Part shown: positions 1-6,184 of the stretch, piece after piece
Position numbering within the stretch: position 1 is the first letter of the stretch
Layout: every line of letters begins with the position of its first letter
Source: Actinomycetota bacterium
GTDB taxonomy: Bacteria > Actinomycetota > Actinomycetes > Mycobacteriales > Mycobacteriaceae
Assembly (NCBI GenBank): GCA_005789055.1
Contig: SYAA01000355.1
Span: 1 to 6,947 of the forward strand
Direction of reading: 5' to 3'
Length of the DNA stretch: 6,947 nt
Translations under genes and position numbers: made by a program
Notes under the pieces: model-generated
The model's database searches: none
The model's input: the letters and a program-made list of their open reading frames with translations, nothing else
What the model was told of the DNA's origin: nothing

Positions 1-27
1 CAGTCCAGAGCCCACCGGAGGGGCGAG

Positions 28-693
28 ATGATCCAGGACATGACCCTGCGATGGGTCGTCACGCTGCTGTTCGTCTTCAGCGCCGGCGTGTACGTCCAGG
101 CGATTGTGGCGAACCGTCATTCGGGTGCGAACGTCATCGGCGACTCGCTGCACGTGATCATGGCGGTGGCGATGGCGGTGATGGCGTGGCCGCGCGGCGC
201 GGAACTCCCACCCTGGGCGCCGATGGTGTTTTTCTCGGTCGCGTCGATCTGGTTCGCGGTGATCGCGTTCCGCAACTCCGCACGGCGGTGGGGCAGCGTC
301 TATCACGCCCTGATGATGTTGGCGATGGCGTGGATGTATGCCGCGATGGGTGGGTTGGCACTGCGGCGGGCACCCGGGCCCGCCGGGATGGACATGGCTG
401 GGATGGATATGGCCGGGCACGCCGGTCATGCCGGGCACGCCGGCCACGCAGGCCACGCAGGCCACGGGGGTCACTCGGCGGCCGGTCCGTCCGCCTCCGC
501 AGCGCCGGAATGGGTCGGCGTCCTGAATTGGGTCTGCACCGTCGGCTTCGCGATTGCCACGGTCTTTTGGATCTACCGCTACATCGCCGCCCGCCTCGGC
601 GGTTCGACCCGTTCGACCGGTCAGCAATTCGGCATCCTGAGCCAGGTGACGATGGCCGCCGGAATGGCGATCATGTTCGCCGTCATGCTCTGA
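28..693 (+). CDS. DUF5134-like six-helix membrane protein with Met/His-rich loop
   Basis: 221 aa integral membrane protein. The ATG at 28 is chosen because GGAGGGG (17-23) lies just upstream; the in-frame ATG at 40 has no better site. Hydrophobic segments lie at about residues 8-28, 37-54, 63-82, 92-111, 164-186 and 204-221. Helices 2 and 4 carry His/Met-rich faces (H42, M45, M49; H93, M96, M97), and such patterns are common in DUF5134-type actinobacterial proteins. Between helices 4 and 5 is a loop with two MDMAG units (121-130) and then seven His at three-residue spacing (131-149). This composition resembles soft-metal (copper-type) binding loops of copper membrane proteins. The function of the family is not established and metal binding is inferred. 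The gene converges on the minus-strand secreted-protein operon across a shared hairpin. The family call is from memory of pattern and is moderately sure; the gene itself is nearly certain. Confidence 0.85.
   Translation: MIQDMTLRWVVTLLFVFSAGVYVQAIVANRHSGANVIGDSLHVIMAVAMAVMAWPRGAELPPWAPMVFFSVASIWFAVIAFRNSARRWGSVYHALMMLAMAWMYAAMGGLALRRAPGPAGMDMAGMDMAGHAGHAGHAGHAGHAGHGGHSAAGPSASAAPEWVGVLNWVCTVGFAIATVFWIYRYIAARLGGSTRSTGQQFGILSQVTMAAGMAIMFAVML
418..474 (+). repeat. GHA tripeptide repeat (His-rich loop) in the DUF5134-like gene
   Basis: Nine-base units encode seven His (residues 131-149) spaced by Ala-Gly or Gly-Gly. Codons vary between units (cac/cat, gcc/gca, ggt/ggg/ggc), so the protein pattern looks kept by selection and is not only a fresh slippage product. 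It follows directly on the two MDMAG units encoded at 388-417. Confidence 0.9.
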
Positions 694-700
694 GGATGTG

Positions 701-739
701 CGACCGTGGCCCGGTCCTATCGCGACCGGGCCACGGTCG
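701..739. terminator. Bidirectional hairpin terminator between convergent genes
   Basis: A perfect 16-bp inverted repeat (701-716 against 724-739) encloses the 7-base loop ctatcgc. It sits between the stop of the plus-strand membrane gene (693) and the stop of the minus-strand secreted gene (753). There is no T-run on either side, which is common for mycobacterial hairpin terminators. It can serve both strands. Confidence 0.8.
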
Positions 740-752
740 TCGTCGGGACCCT

Positions 753-1337
753 CTAGCAGGAGCCCTGTGCCCGCAGGGTCGCTCGGATGACGGCAGCCGT
801 GCATTTCGTCGGAATCGAGGCCGCGGCGTGTGGGGCCTCGGAGCCGCCCCCGGAGGTCTCATGCGGCGTCGGATCGGGTGCCCCGCTGACGGCCCGGATG
901 ACGGTCCCGGGCAGGTCCTCCTCCTCCGGCAGTCCCCTTCCCGCGGCCTGGGCGCCGTTGTAGGCATCCTTAAGTGCCCCCGGCATGTTCAGAACTCCCT
1001 TGAAAGTGCCGTTCGACCCGTGCGTCGGAGTCTCGTAATCCGGGGACCCAAACATGGTGTGGTAGTTCTGGCCAGCCGGCGAGTCGTCGAATGCCTTGTT
1101 GAGCGGGGTGTTCTGGTTGTAGAAGTGGTCTCCGATGGCCTGGGCGAGGCGCATGACGGGCGCGGGATTATCCAGTCCGGGCCGGCCGACCGCATCCCCC
1201 GACGGGGTGCTGTATCCGTGGGCATGGGCCTGGCCGGCGCCGGGAGCCGCTACCACCAGCAGTGCCGACAGAGCGGCCCCTCCGGCGATGGTTGCGCTGA
1301 TCATGAGGCGATGGTTCGGGTTGCTGCATTTCGTCAC
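753..1337 (-). CDS. Secreted protein with predicted N-terminal His after signal cleavage, unknown function
   Basis: 194 aa. The start is GTG at 1337, supported by AGGAGA six bases upstream. A Sec-type signal peptide spans about residues 1-39, with a hydrophobic core at 12-32 and two possible signal peptidase I sites: after GQA (residue 37), leaving HAH, or after AHA (39), leaving HGY. Either way the mature chain begins with His. His-Ala-His would form an ATCUN-type Cu/Ni-binding terminus, while a lone N-terminal His is seen in CopC- and LPMO-like copper proteins. More His are at 71, 93, 106, 159 and 170. The only mature Cys are C179 and C194, the last residue, which could form a disulfide. 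I do not recognise the family. The gene is downstream of the repeat-protein gene with a 39-base gap, so they are probably co-transcribed. A metal role is inference only. Confidence 0.8.
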   Translation of the reverse strand: MTKCSNPNHRLMISATIAGGAALSALLVVAAPGAGQAHAHGYSTPSGDAVGRPGLDNPAPVMRLAQAIGDHFYNQNTPLNKAFDDSPAGQNYHTMFGSPDYETPTHGSNGTFKGVLNMPGALKDAYNGAQAAGRGLPEEEDLPGTVIRAVSGAPDPTPHETSGGGSEAPHAAASIPTKCTAAVIRATLRAQGSC

Positions 1338-1376
1338 TTGGTTCTCCTGGTAGGTCGAATGTTCGGAAAGGTGTTC

Positions 1377-1781
1377 TCAGTTGAAGTCGGTCCCGCACGG
1401 TCCTGAGTCGAGGCGCCCCGAGTTGCCGGAGCATGCGTTCGGCGCGTCCTGGCCCCCATCGGCGGCTGGTTTGGAAGTTGCCTTGTTGGCCTTCTGAGCG
1501 TTCGCGCTCGTTCGGTTCGCGCTGCCGGCGGTGTTGGCACCACCGGCACTCTGGGCACCACCGGCACTCTGGGCACCACCGGCACTCTGGGCACCAACGG
1601 CACTCTGGGCACCACCGGCACTGGCCGCCGCACCGCTGCTGCTCTGGCCACCGGAGCCGGATGCATTGTCATGTTCGGGGCAGGCTGAGGCGACCGTCCC
1701 AGGCGCGGCGAGACCGAGGGCCCCGGCCGCCGCCAGCGCGCCGAGAACCCTCGGTGCCGTCCCACGTTTTCGGTTGTTCAT
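1377..1781 (-). CDS. Small secreted Gly/Ala/Ser-rich repeat protein, unknown function
   Basis: 134 aa from the ATG at 1781. The frame stays open to 1859, but the ATG is chosen because a clean signal peptide starts there: basic N-terminus (R4, K5, R6, R11), hydrophobic core 12-26, and ASA before C34. AAGGA lies 13 bases upstream, which is a rather long spacing. The site is a textbook signal peptidase I site; C34 as a lipobox Cys is possible but weak because position -3 is Ala. The mature chain has a low-complexity region with five GGAQSA-type hexapeptides (56-85), a Lys/Ala/Asn stretch (94-104) and a C-terminal segment with C117 and C129, a possible disulfide. It is first in a two-gene unit with the His-start secreted protein. 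I do not recognise the family; an unstructured cell-envelope linker protein is possible. Confidence 0.75.
   Translation of the reverse strand: MNNRKRGTAPRVLGALAAAGALGLAAPGTVASACPEHDNASGSGGQSSSGAAASAGGAQSAVGAQSAGGAQSAGGAQSAGGANTAGSANRTSANAQKANKATSKPAADGGQDAPNACSGNSGRLDSGPCGTDFN
1527..1616 (-). repeat. 18-bp in-frame tandem repeat encoding GGAQSA hexapeptides
   Basis: Five hexapeptide units occur in phase: GGAQSA, VGAQSA, GGAQSA, GGAQSA, GGANTA. At the DNA level three units (1538-1591) are identical over 18 bases and a fourth (1592-1609) differs by one base; a partial copy follows. The near identity suggests recent expansion, so copy number may differ among strains. Confidence 0.9.
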
Positions 1782-1899
1782 CTTCGGATTGCCATCCTTC
1801 GTCGACCGATCAACATCGGCGGCGCCGACGCGATGTGCTCGCGGATTCCCATGTGCCACTGGAAGAACACATGGTCTTCGGCGGGTTCACGAATGATTG

Positions 1900-1924
1900 G
1901 TCGTTATGAATCCCATTTAGTTCC
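1900..1924 (-). promoter_or_regulatory. Putative ECF sigma promoter for the secreted-protein operon
   Basis: Reading the minus strand, GGAAC (1924-1920) is followed by a 16-base spacer and CGAC (1903-1900). This matches the general form of ECF promoters (GGAAC near -35, CGTC/CGAC-like near -10). It lies about 120 bases upstream of the ATG at 1781, giving a 5' leader of roughly 110 bases. The GGAAC is half of a GTTCC-G-GGAAC near-palindrome (1920-1930). The prediction rests on pattern only. Confidence 0.4.
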
Positions 1925-1941
1925 GGGAACGAGGAAAAAAG

Positions 1942-2655
1942 TCAGGCTGCTGAACCGTCGGTTGGATGCAGGTGACCGCGGCGGCGACCCCGAGAGGCGT
2001 TGTCGGGCAATATGATTTCTGCGGAGTCCGGTAGCGCGTCGGAGTGTGGTTGGGGGTCGCCGGGGCGATCCCGGCGCCATACCAGGAACGCCAGTACCGC
2101 AGCGGCGACAACTGGCAGGTGGCTCAGGATGCGATCGGTGGTGACGGTGCCGGCCGCCGCGTCCCTGATCACGTACACGCCGAGGACGGCGACGAACGCC
2201 CCGAGGACGCCCGCCAGACCGGATGCCGCCGCGGGCCGGATCGCGGTGATCACCATCACCACGCCCAGTGCCATGGACCACGCGGTCGATTCGTTGAGCA
2301 GGTGCCCACCCATGGCCGTGTGCGGAACCCCGAGATGGGCGCCGAAGGCCTGTGCGGTGGCCAGCGCGACCTGAATGACCCCGACCCCGGCCAACGCCCA
2401 TCGGCGCCACGAAATGGACTGCAGTTGGCGGATCGCCGGTCGGAGCGGCTGCGGTGGTGGGACTGGGGCGACGGCGGCGACCTGCGCGCGTCCCGCCAGA
2501 CGCCGAAGTATCTGGGTCTGCTCGATCGCCGAGGCGCGCCACTGACGGCACGGCTCGCAGCCGCTCAGGTGTTCATCGACGCGGGCGGCGGGGATCGGCT
2601 CGCGCTCGCCGTCGATCCGGGCCGATAGCGCTTCCCGGGCGATGTTGCAGTCCAC
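1942..2655 (-). CDS. zf-HC2 (ZAS-type) anti-sigma-like membrane protein
   Basis: 237 aa if started at the GTG at 2655. The frame extends upstream to alternative GTGs at 2676 and 2673 and a TTG at 2736, but family members characteristically begin with a start codon followed by Asp-Cys, as here. The N-terminal zinc-finger-type motif is C3, H29, C33, C36 (H-x3-C-x2-C), typical of ZAS anti-sigma factors. A Pro-rich linker (60-73) leads to about four membrane segments (86-105, 121-139, 145-163, 180-193). Between the first two is a conserved-looking stretch with H107, H112, H118, N121 and E122. Similar proteins in actinobacteria are, as I recall, found beside ECF sigma factors and copper genes (CopC/YcnI type). 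No sigma gene lies next to it here. It is upstream of the secreted-protein genes on the same strand and separated from them by a 160-bp region with its own promoter-like element. An anti-sigma role is likely but unproven. Confidence 0.8.
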   Translation of the reverse strand: MDCNIAREALSARIDGEREPIPAARVDEHLSGCEPCRQWRASAIEQTQILRRLAGRAQVAAVAPVPPPQPLRPAIRQLQSISWRRWALAGVGVIQVALATAQAFGAHLGVPHTAMGGHLLNESTAWSMALGVVMVITAIRPAAASGLAGVLGAFVAVLGVYVIRDAAAGTVTTDRILSHLPVVAAAVLAFLVWRRDRPGDPQPHSDALPDSAEIILPDNASRGRRRGHLHPTDGSAA

Positions 2656-2664
2656 GGCGTAATA

Positions 2665-2690
2665 GTCGCGCACCACCGGTGATTTGTTCC
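2665..2690 (-). promoter_or_regulatory. Putative ECF sigma promoter of the zf-HC2 gene, possibly leaderless
   Basis: On the minus strand GGAAC (2690-2686) is followed by 17 bases and CGAC (2668-2665). Nine bases later comes the GTG at 2655. Transcription would then begin at or very near the start codon, which fits the absence of a ribosome binding site and the frequent leaderless mRNAs of mycobacteria. It is the same element type as at 1900-1924, so one sigma factor may drive both. Confidence 0.4.
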
Positions 2691-2702
2691 GCCGGTGCGC
2701 GA
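2666..2702. repeat. Imperfect inverted repeat over the zf-HC2 promoter region
   Basis: An 11-bp arm (2692-2702) pairs with 2666-2679 if three bases (cac) bulge out; the loop is 12 bases and contains the GGAAC box. It may be an operator, or a weak terminator for the hydrolase gene that ends at 2745. Nothing else coding is seen between 2656 and 2744. Confidence 0.4.
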
Positions 2703-2744
2703 ATTGATGACCTTTAGTGCCGCCGATCAGGTGCAAACCCGAGG

Positions 2745-3734
2745 TTAGGAGGCAGGCAACTGTGCAAGCCAGCGATCCAATTCGGCGTAGGCCGCGGCGC
2801 GCGGTTCGGACAGCGACAAAAACACGTCGTGCTTGGCGTCGACCACCGGAACACTGGTGGTTCGGTTACCCAGGCAGCCCGCCCAGCGGGCGATGTGCGC
2901 GACCTCGAGCACGGCGTCCCCGCGCTGCAGGAGTTGCGTCTCGGCGGTCTCGGCGACGCTGTGATCGGAGCGCAACACGAGATTAGCCACCCCCACGTCA
3001 AGCCCCCGGTGAAGGCGGGCCTGGCCGCGTCGGATGGCGTGAATCCAGCCGACGGTGATCGGGAAACCGCCGATCGGCTTCCACGTCAGGTTGTAGTCGA
3101 ACTCGCCGTGGTAGTCCCGATGCAGTGTGAGCCCGTAGCCGCCGGAACCAGCCCCGCGCACCACCCGGGTCGCACGCACCCGCGATGCCGCCCCGATCGC
3201 GGTCGAGGTGGCCCGGGTCCGCAGGATCGCCGGCCCGTTCAGGTCCAGGAACGGGCTGTTGAGCACCAGGCCCGCGATCTTCAGTGCCGCGGTGTCGCCG
3301 CGGCTGCGCACCCGGTCCAGCCACAGTGACACCACCAGCCCGCCGGTGGAGTGGCCGTACACCAAGACCCGGGCGGCGGGATTTTCCGCGCCGATGATCG
3401 CCAGCGCACCCTCCAGTTCGCGGTCGTAGTGGGTCAGGTCGGTGGTGAAATGCGGAGTCTGGCCCTCCCGCCAGGAGCGGCCGCACCGGCGCGAATCGAG
3501 ACCGTAGAAGCGCCAACCCCGGGCGGTGAAGTGGTCGGCCAGTTCGGTATTGAAGAAGTAGTCGGTATAGCCGTGCACGGCAAGCACCACCGACGACGAC
3601 GGGATTGAGTCGGTAGTGCGGACCAGGGTGGCGAACAACTCGCCTTCGCCATCAGGATCGGTGCCCAGCGCCAGGGTGTGCTGCCGGTATCCGGGCAGGA
3701 CATCGTCGGTCCATTCGGCCTGCACTGCCGTCAC
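2745..3734 (-). CDS. Alpha/beta hydrolase, monoacylglycerol lipase/serine aminopeptidase S33 type
   Basis: 329 aa. GTG start at 3734 with AAGG seven bases upstream; TAA stop. The alpha/beta-hydrolase fold is shown by an HGYTDY oxyanion-side motif (54-59), the nucleophile elbow GHSTG with Ser129, and near the C-terminus a KHDVFLS motif whose His302 fits the catalytic histidine. The catalytic Asp is probably D273, just before the VLEVAHI segment, as in Hydrolase_4 family members. There is no signal peptide, so it is probably cytoplasmic. It likely cleaves an ester of a lipid or small molecule; the substrate cannot be told. It resembles, from memory, M. tuberculosis Rv2854, which lies in the same neighbourhood. 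It is divergent from the GNAT/cob operon. Confidence 0.9.
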   Translation of the reverse strand: MTAVQAEWTDDVLPGYRQHTLALGTDPDGEGELFATLVRTTDSIPSSSVVLAVHGYTDYFFNTELADHFTARGWRFYGLDSRRCGRSWREGQTPHFTTDLTHYDRELEGALAIIGAENPAARVLVYGHSTGGLVVSLWLDRVRSRGDTAALKIAGLVLNSPFLDLNGPAILRTRATSTAIGAASRVRATRVVRGAGSGGYGLTLHRDYHGEFDYNLTWKPIGGFPITVGWIHAIRRGQARLHRGLDVGVANLVLRSDHSVAETAETQLLQRGDAVLEVAHIARWAGCLGNRTTSVPVVDAKHDVFLSLSEPRAAAYAELDRWLAQLPAS

Positions 3735-3809
3735 GGGCCAACCTTAGCCGGGTTAATCTAGCCGCACTGCCGTGACCGACCGGGTGCGGGTTGCGACGTA
3801 AGGAGCGAT
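3735..3809. promoter_or_regulatory. Divergent promoter region between hydrolase and GNAT/cob operon
   Basis: This 75-bp gap must hold the start signals of both genes unless they are transcribed from farther away. Overlapping -10-like hexamers fit TANNNT on both strands: taatct (3754-3759) forward and tagatt (3760-3755) reverse. AAGGAG at 3800-3805 is the ribosome binding site of the GNAT gene. No cobalamin riboswitch can fit here, so the operon has no B12 riboswitch in the window. Confidence 0.4.
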
Positions 3810-4280
3810 GTGACGGTTGCGCTGCGCCGTTGCTGCGGCCGCGACCTCGACGCGGCAACCCTCTATGACCTGCTGACGTTGCGCATCGAGGTGTTTGTCG
3901 TCGAGCAGACCTGCCCCTATCCGGATCTCGACGGCTCCGACCTGTTGGCCCGGACCCGGCATTTCTGGCTGGAAGAAAAGTCCGGCGAGGTGATCGCGAC
4001 GCTGCGCTTAATCGATGAGGCTCCCATCGAAGGGAACCCTGGCGGGCGCAGGCAGTTTCGAATCGGCCGGGTGTGCACCCGAGCGGCGGCCCGAGGCCAC
4101 GGCTACGCGACCCGCCTGCTGCAGGCCGCGCTGGCCGATGTCGGTGCAGACCCCTGCGCGCTCAATGCCCAGACCTACCTGATCGACATGTACGCCCGGC
4201 ACGGCTTTGTGGTGGACGGCGACGAGTTCTGCGAGGACGGCATTCCGCACGTTCCGATGCGCAGGATGCAACCCTCGTGA
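3810..4280 (+). CDS. GNAT-family N-acetyltransferase, ElaA-like
   Basis: 156 aa. GTG start at 3810 with AAGGAG four bases upstream; the ATG at 3808 runs at once into TGA. The N-terminal signature [19 protein letters not shown] (residues 24-42) is the hallmark of the ElaA branch of GNATs. The acetyl-CoA-binding motif A is at about 85-105, with R-G-H-G-Y-A as the pyrophosphate loop. The C-terminus has the usual Y-x-R-H-G-F segment followed by HVPMRR. It presumably transfers acetyl from acetyl-CoA to an amine; the substrate is unknown. Its stop overlaps the next start by four bases (GTGA), so the chelatase gene is probably translationally coupled. The same pair occurs in M. tuberculosis (Rv2851c/Rv2850c, from memory). 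A direct role in cobalamin synthesis is not known. Confidence 0.9.
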   Translation: MTVALRRCCGRDLDAATLYDLLTLRIEVFVVEQTCPYPDLDGSDLLARTRHFWLEEKSGEVIATLRLIDEAPIEGNPGGRRQFRIGRVCTRAAARGHGYATRLLQAALADVGADPCALNAQTYLIDMYARHGFVVDGDEFCEDGIPHVPMRRMQPS

Positions 4281-6157
4281 ACCAGCCGGGATACCCGTTC
4301 AGCGCACTCGTCGGCCATGACCGGCTGCGACTTGCGCTGCTGTTGTGCGCGGTGCGCCCGGAGATCGGCGGCGTGCTGATCCGCGGCGAGAAGGGCACCG
4401 CCAACTCGACCGCTGCTCGGGCCCTGGCCGCGGTGTTGACTGAGTCGGATCCGGGCGCGAAATTGGTGGAATTGCCGATCGGCGCCACCGAGGACCGCGT
4501 CGTGGGTTCGCTGGATCTGCAGAAGGTGCTGCGCGACGGCGAGCACGCGTTTTCCCCCGGGCTGCTCTCCCGCGCTCACGGCGGCGTGCTCTACGTCGAC
4601 GAGGTCAACCTGCTGCCCGACCATCTCGTCGACGTGCTGCTCGATGCCGCGGCGATGGGTCGGGTTCATATCGAACGCGATGGGGTGTCGCACTCACATG
4701 AGTCGCGGTTCGTCCTGATCGGCACCATGAACCCCGAAGAGGGAGAACTGCGTCCGCAACTCCTCGACCGGTTCGGTCTTGCCGTCGACGTGCACGCCTC
4801 CCGTGAGGTTGCGGTGCGCAGTGCGGTCATTCGCCGCCGCCTCGACTACGAGGCCGATCCGGCCGGGTTCGCCGCCCGGTACACCGCGCACGACAGCGAC
4901 CTGGCGCAGAAGATCGTCGCCGCCCGCGAAAGGGTGAATGACGTCGATTTGTCCGACCGGGAACTGAACCGGATCGCGGCGCTGTGCGCGGCCTTCGACG
5001 TCGACGGGATGCGTGCGGATCTGGTCGTAGCCCGCACCGCGGTGGCGCATGCCGCATGGCGTGGAGCCGATTCCGTCAGCGAAGAGGACATCCGGGTGGC
5101 CGCCGAACTGGCACTGCCACACCGGCGTCGCCGCGACCCCTTCGATGACCCGGGAATCGACCCGGGGGATCTCGACGCAGCACTATCGGCCACCGCCGAC
5201 GACGCAGCACTGTCAGCCTCCGCCGACGACGAACCACTATCGGCCTCCGCCGACGACGGATCGGAACCCGACCCCGATCCACCGGGCGGCGGACAGTCGG
5301 CCGATGAAACCGCGGAAACACCTCTCCGCCAACCGAATTCGTCGCCACCGACCCGTCCTTCGGCACCGCCGTCCCCGGCATTCCGTACCCGAGCGTTGAC
5401 GGTCCCCGGTGTCGGCGACGGCCACGCCGGTCGGCGTTCACCGGCCCGCAACACCGTCGGGGCGATGATCGGCGCCAGTGCGACGCCGGAGCAGGGCCAC
5501 GGTGTGCACCTGTTCGCGACGCTGCTCGCCACCGCGAACCGTCGCGTCGACGCGGGCCCACTGCGCCCCGAGGCCGAGGACATTCGGCGCGCCGCGCGCA
5601 TCGGCCGGGAAGGCAACCTGGTGATCTTCGTCGTCGACGCCTCCGGATCGATGGCCGCCCGTGACCGGATGGCCGCCGTGACCGGCGCGGCGCTGTCGCT
5701 GTTGCGTGACGCCTACCAGCGTCGTGACAAGGTCGCTGTGGTCACGTTCCGTTCCACCGGCGCTCGCCTGGTGTTGCCGCCGACCGCATCGGCATACACG
5801 GCATCCCGGCGGTTGCACCGACTCGACACCGGCGGCACCACCCCGCTGGCCGAGGGTCTGCTGGCCGCCCGCGATGTGGTGATCCGCGAACGGGCCCGCG
5901 ACCGCACTCGTCGGCCACTGGTGGTGATACTCACCGATGGCCGCGCGACCGGCGGCCCGGATCCGTTGGGTCGCAGTCGCCTGGCTGCACGGCGATTCGC
6001 CGCAGAGGGGGCCGCCGCGGTCGTGGTCGACTGCGAGACGTCCTATGTCCGGTTGGGCCTGGCGAGCGAACTCGCCAGCCAGCTTGGGGCGCCGGTGTTG
6101 CGCCTTGAGCAGTTGCGCGCGGACCATCTGGCGCAGGCCGTGCGCCGGGCGGCCTGA
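4277..6157 (+). CDS. Fused AAA+/VWA magnesium/cobalt chelatase-like protein with altered Walker A
   Basis: 626 aa. The GTG at 4277 overlaps the GNAT stop; AGGA lies ten bases upstream, and the reading frame before it is only the shadow of the GNAT gene. The protein joins a BchI/ChlI-like AAA+ motor (about 6-285) to a C-terminal BchD-like VWA domain (about 445-626), as in M. tuberculosis Rv2850c of nearly equal length. The AAA+ part keeps Walker B (LYVDE, 105-109), sensor 1 (N152 in GTMNPEEG) and the LLDRF arginine-finger motif (R165). However the P-loop reads GEKGTANST (37-45), with Asn43 (AAC, 4403-4405) where lysine is expected. The linker (290-395) is acidic, then Pro-rich, and holds three 9-residue repeats. 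The VWA metal site is intact: DxSxS 454-458, T521/T522, D554. It probably powers metal insertion by a CobN-type large subunit, although Asn43 puts ATPase activity in doubt. Confidence 0.9.
   Translation: MNQPGYPFSALVGHDRLRLALLLCAVRPEIGGVLIRGEKGTANSTAARALAAVLTESDPGAKLVELPIGATEDRVVGSLDLQKVLRDGEHAFSPGLLSRAHGGVLYVDEVNLLPDHLVDVLLDAAAMGRVHIERDGVSHSHESRFVLIGTMNPEEGELRPQLLDRFGLAVDVHASREVAVRSAVIRRRLDYEADPAGFAARYTAHDSDLAQKIVAARERVNDVDLSDRELNRIAALCAAFDVDGMRADLVVARTAVAHAAWRGADSVSEEDIRVAAELALPHRRRRDPFDDPGIDPGDLDAALSATADDAALSASADDEPLSASADDGSEPDPDPPGGGQSADETAETPLRQPNSSPPTRPSAPPSPAFRTRALTVPGVGDGHAGRRSPARNTVGAMIGASATPEQGHGVHLFATLLATANRRVDAGPLRPEAEDIRRAARIGREGNLVIFVVDASGSMAARDRMAAVTGAALSLLRDAYQRRDKVAVVTFRSTGARLVLPPTASAYTASRRLHRLDTGGTTPLAEGLLAARDVVIRERARDRTRRPLVVILTDGRATGGPDPLGRSRLAARRFAAEGAAAVVVDCETSYVRLGLASELASQLGAPVLRLEQLRADHLAQAVRRAA
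5177..5257 (+). repeat. 27-bp in-frame repeats in the chelatase linker
   Basis: Three units encode nine residues each: [18 protein letters not shown] and EPLSASADD (residues 301-327). The DNA units differ at only a few positions, pointing to tandem duplication inside the acidic linker between the AAA+ and VWA domains. Confidence 0.85.
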
Positions 6158-6184
6158 GCGTGCACACCGGGAAGGGGGCGTGCG

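Noticed and set aside
753..1337. Lytic polysaccharide monooxygenase (HGY start after the signal peptide)
   Set aside because: The mature chain shows none of the other AA10 motifs I would expect, and only a C-terminal Cys pair; only the N-terminal His is shared.
51..1406. 451-codon open frame on the plus strand
   Set aside because: It is Arg-rich, crosses the perfect terminator hairpin and overlaps two well-supported genes in other frames; a high-GC shadow.
1538..1625. CRISPR-like short repeats
   Set aside because: The 18-bp units are directly adjacent, have no spacers and are in frame with a coding gene.
1433..1909. Plus-strand frame with repeated HSGHHR His-rich units
   Set aside because: It is the antisense of the GGAQSA repeats. 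The minus-strand frame has a signal peptide and sensible composition, so the His repeat is a shadow.
3735..3809. Cobalamin riboswitch upstream of the cob operon
   Set aside because: The gap is 75 bp, too short for the roughly 200-base element, and no B12-box-like sequence is seen.
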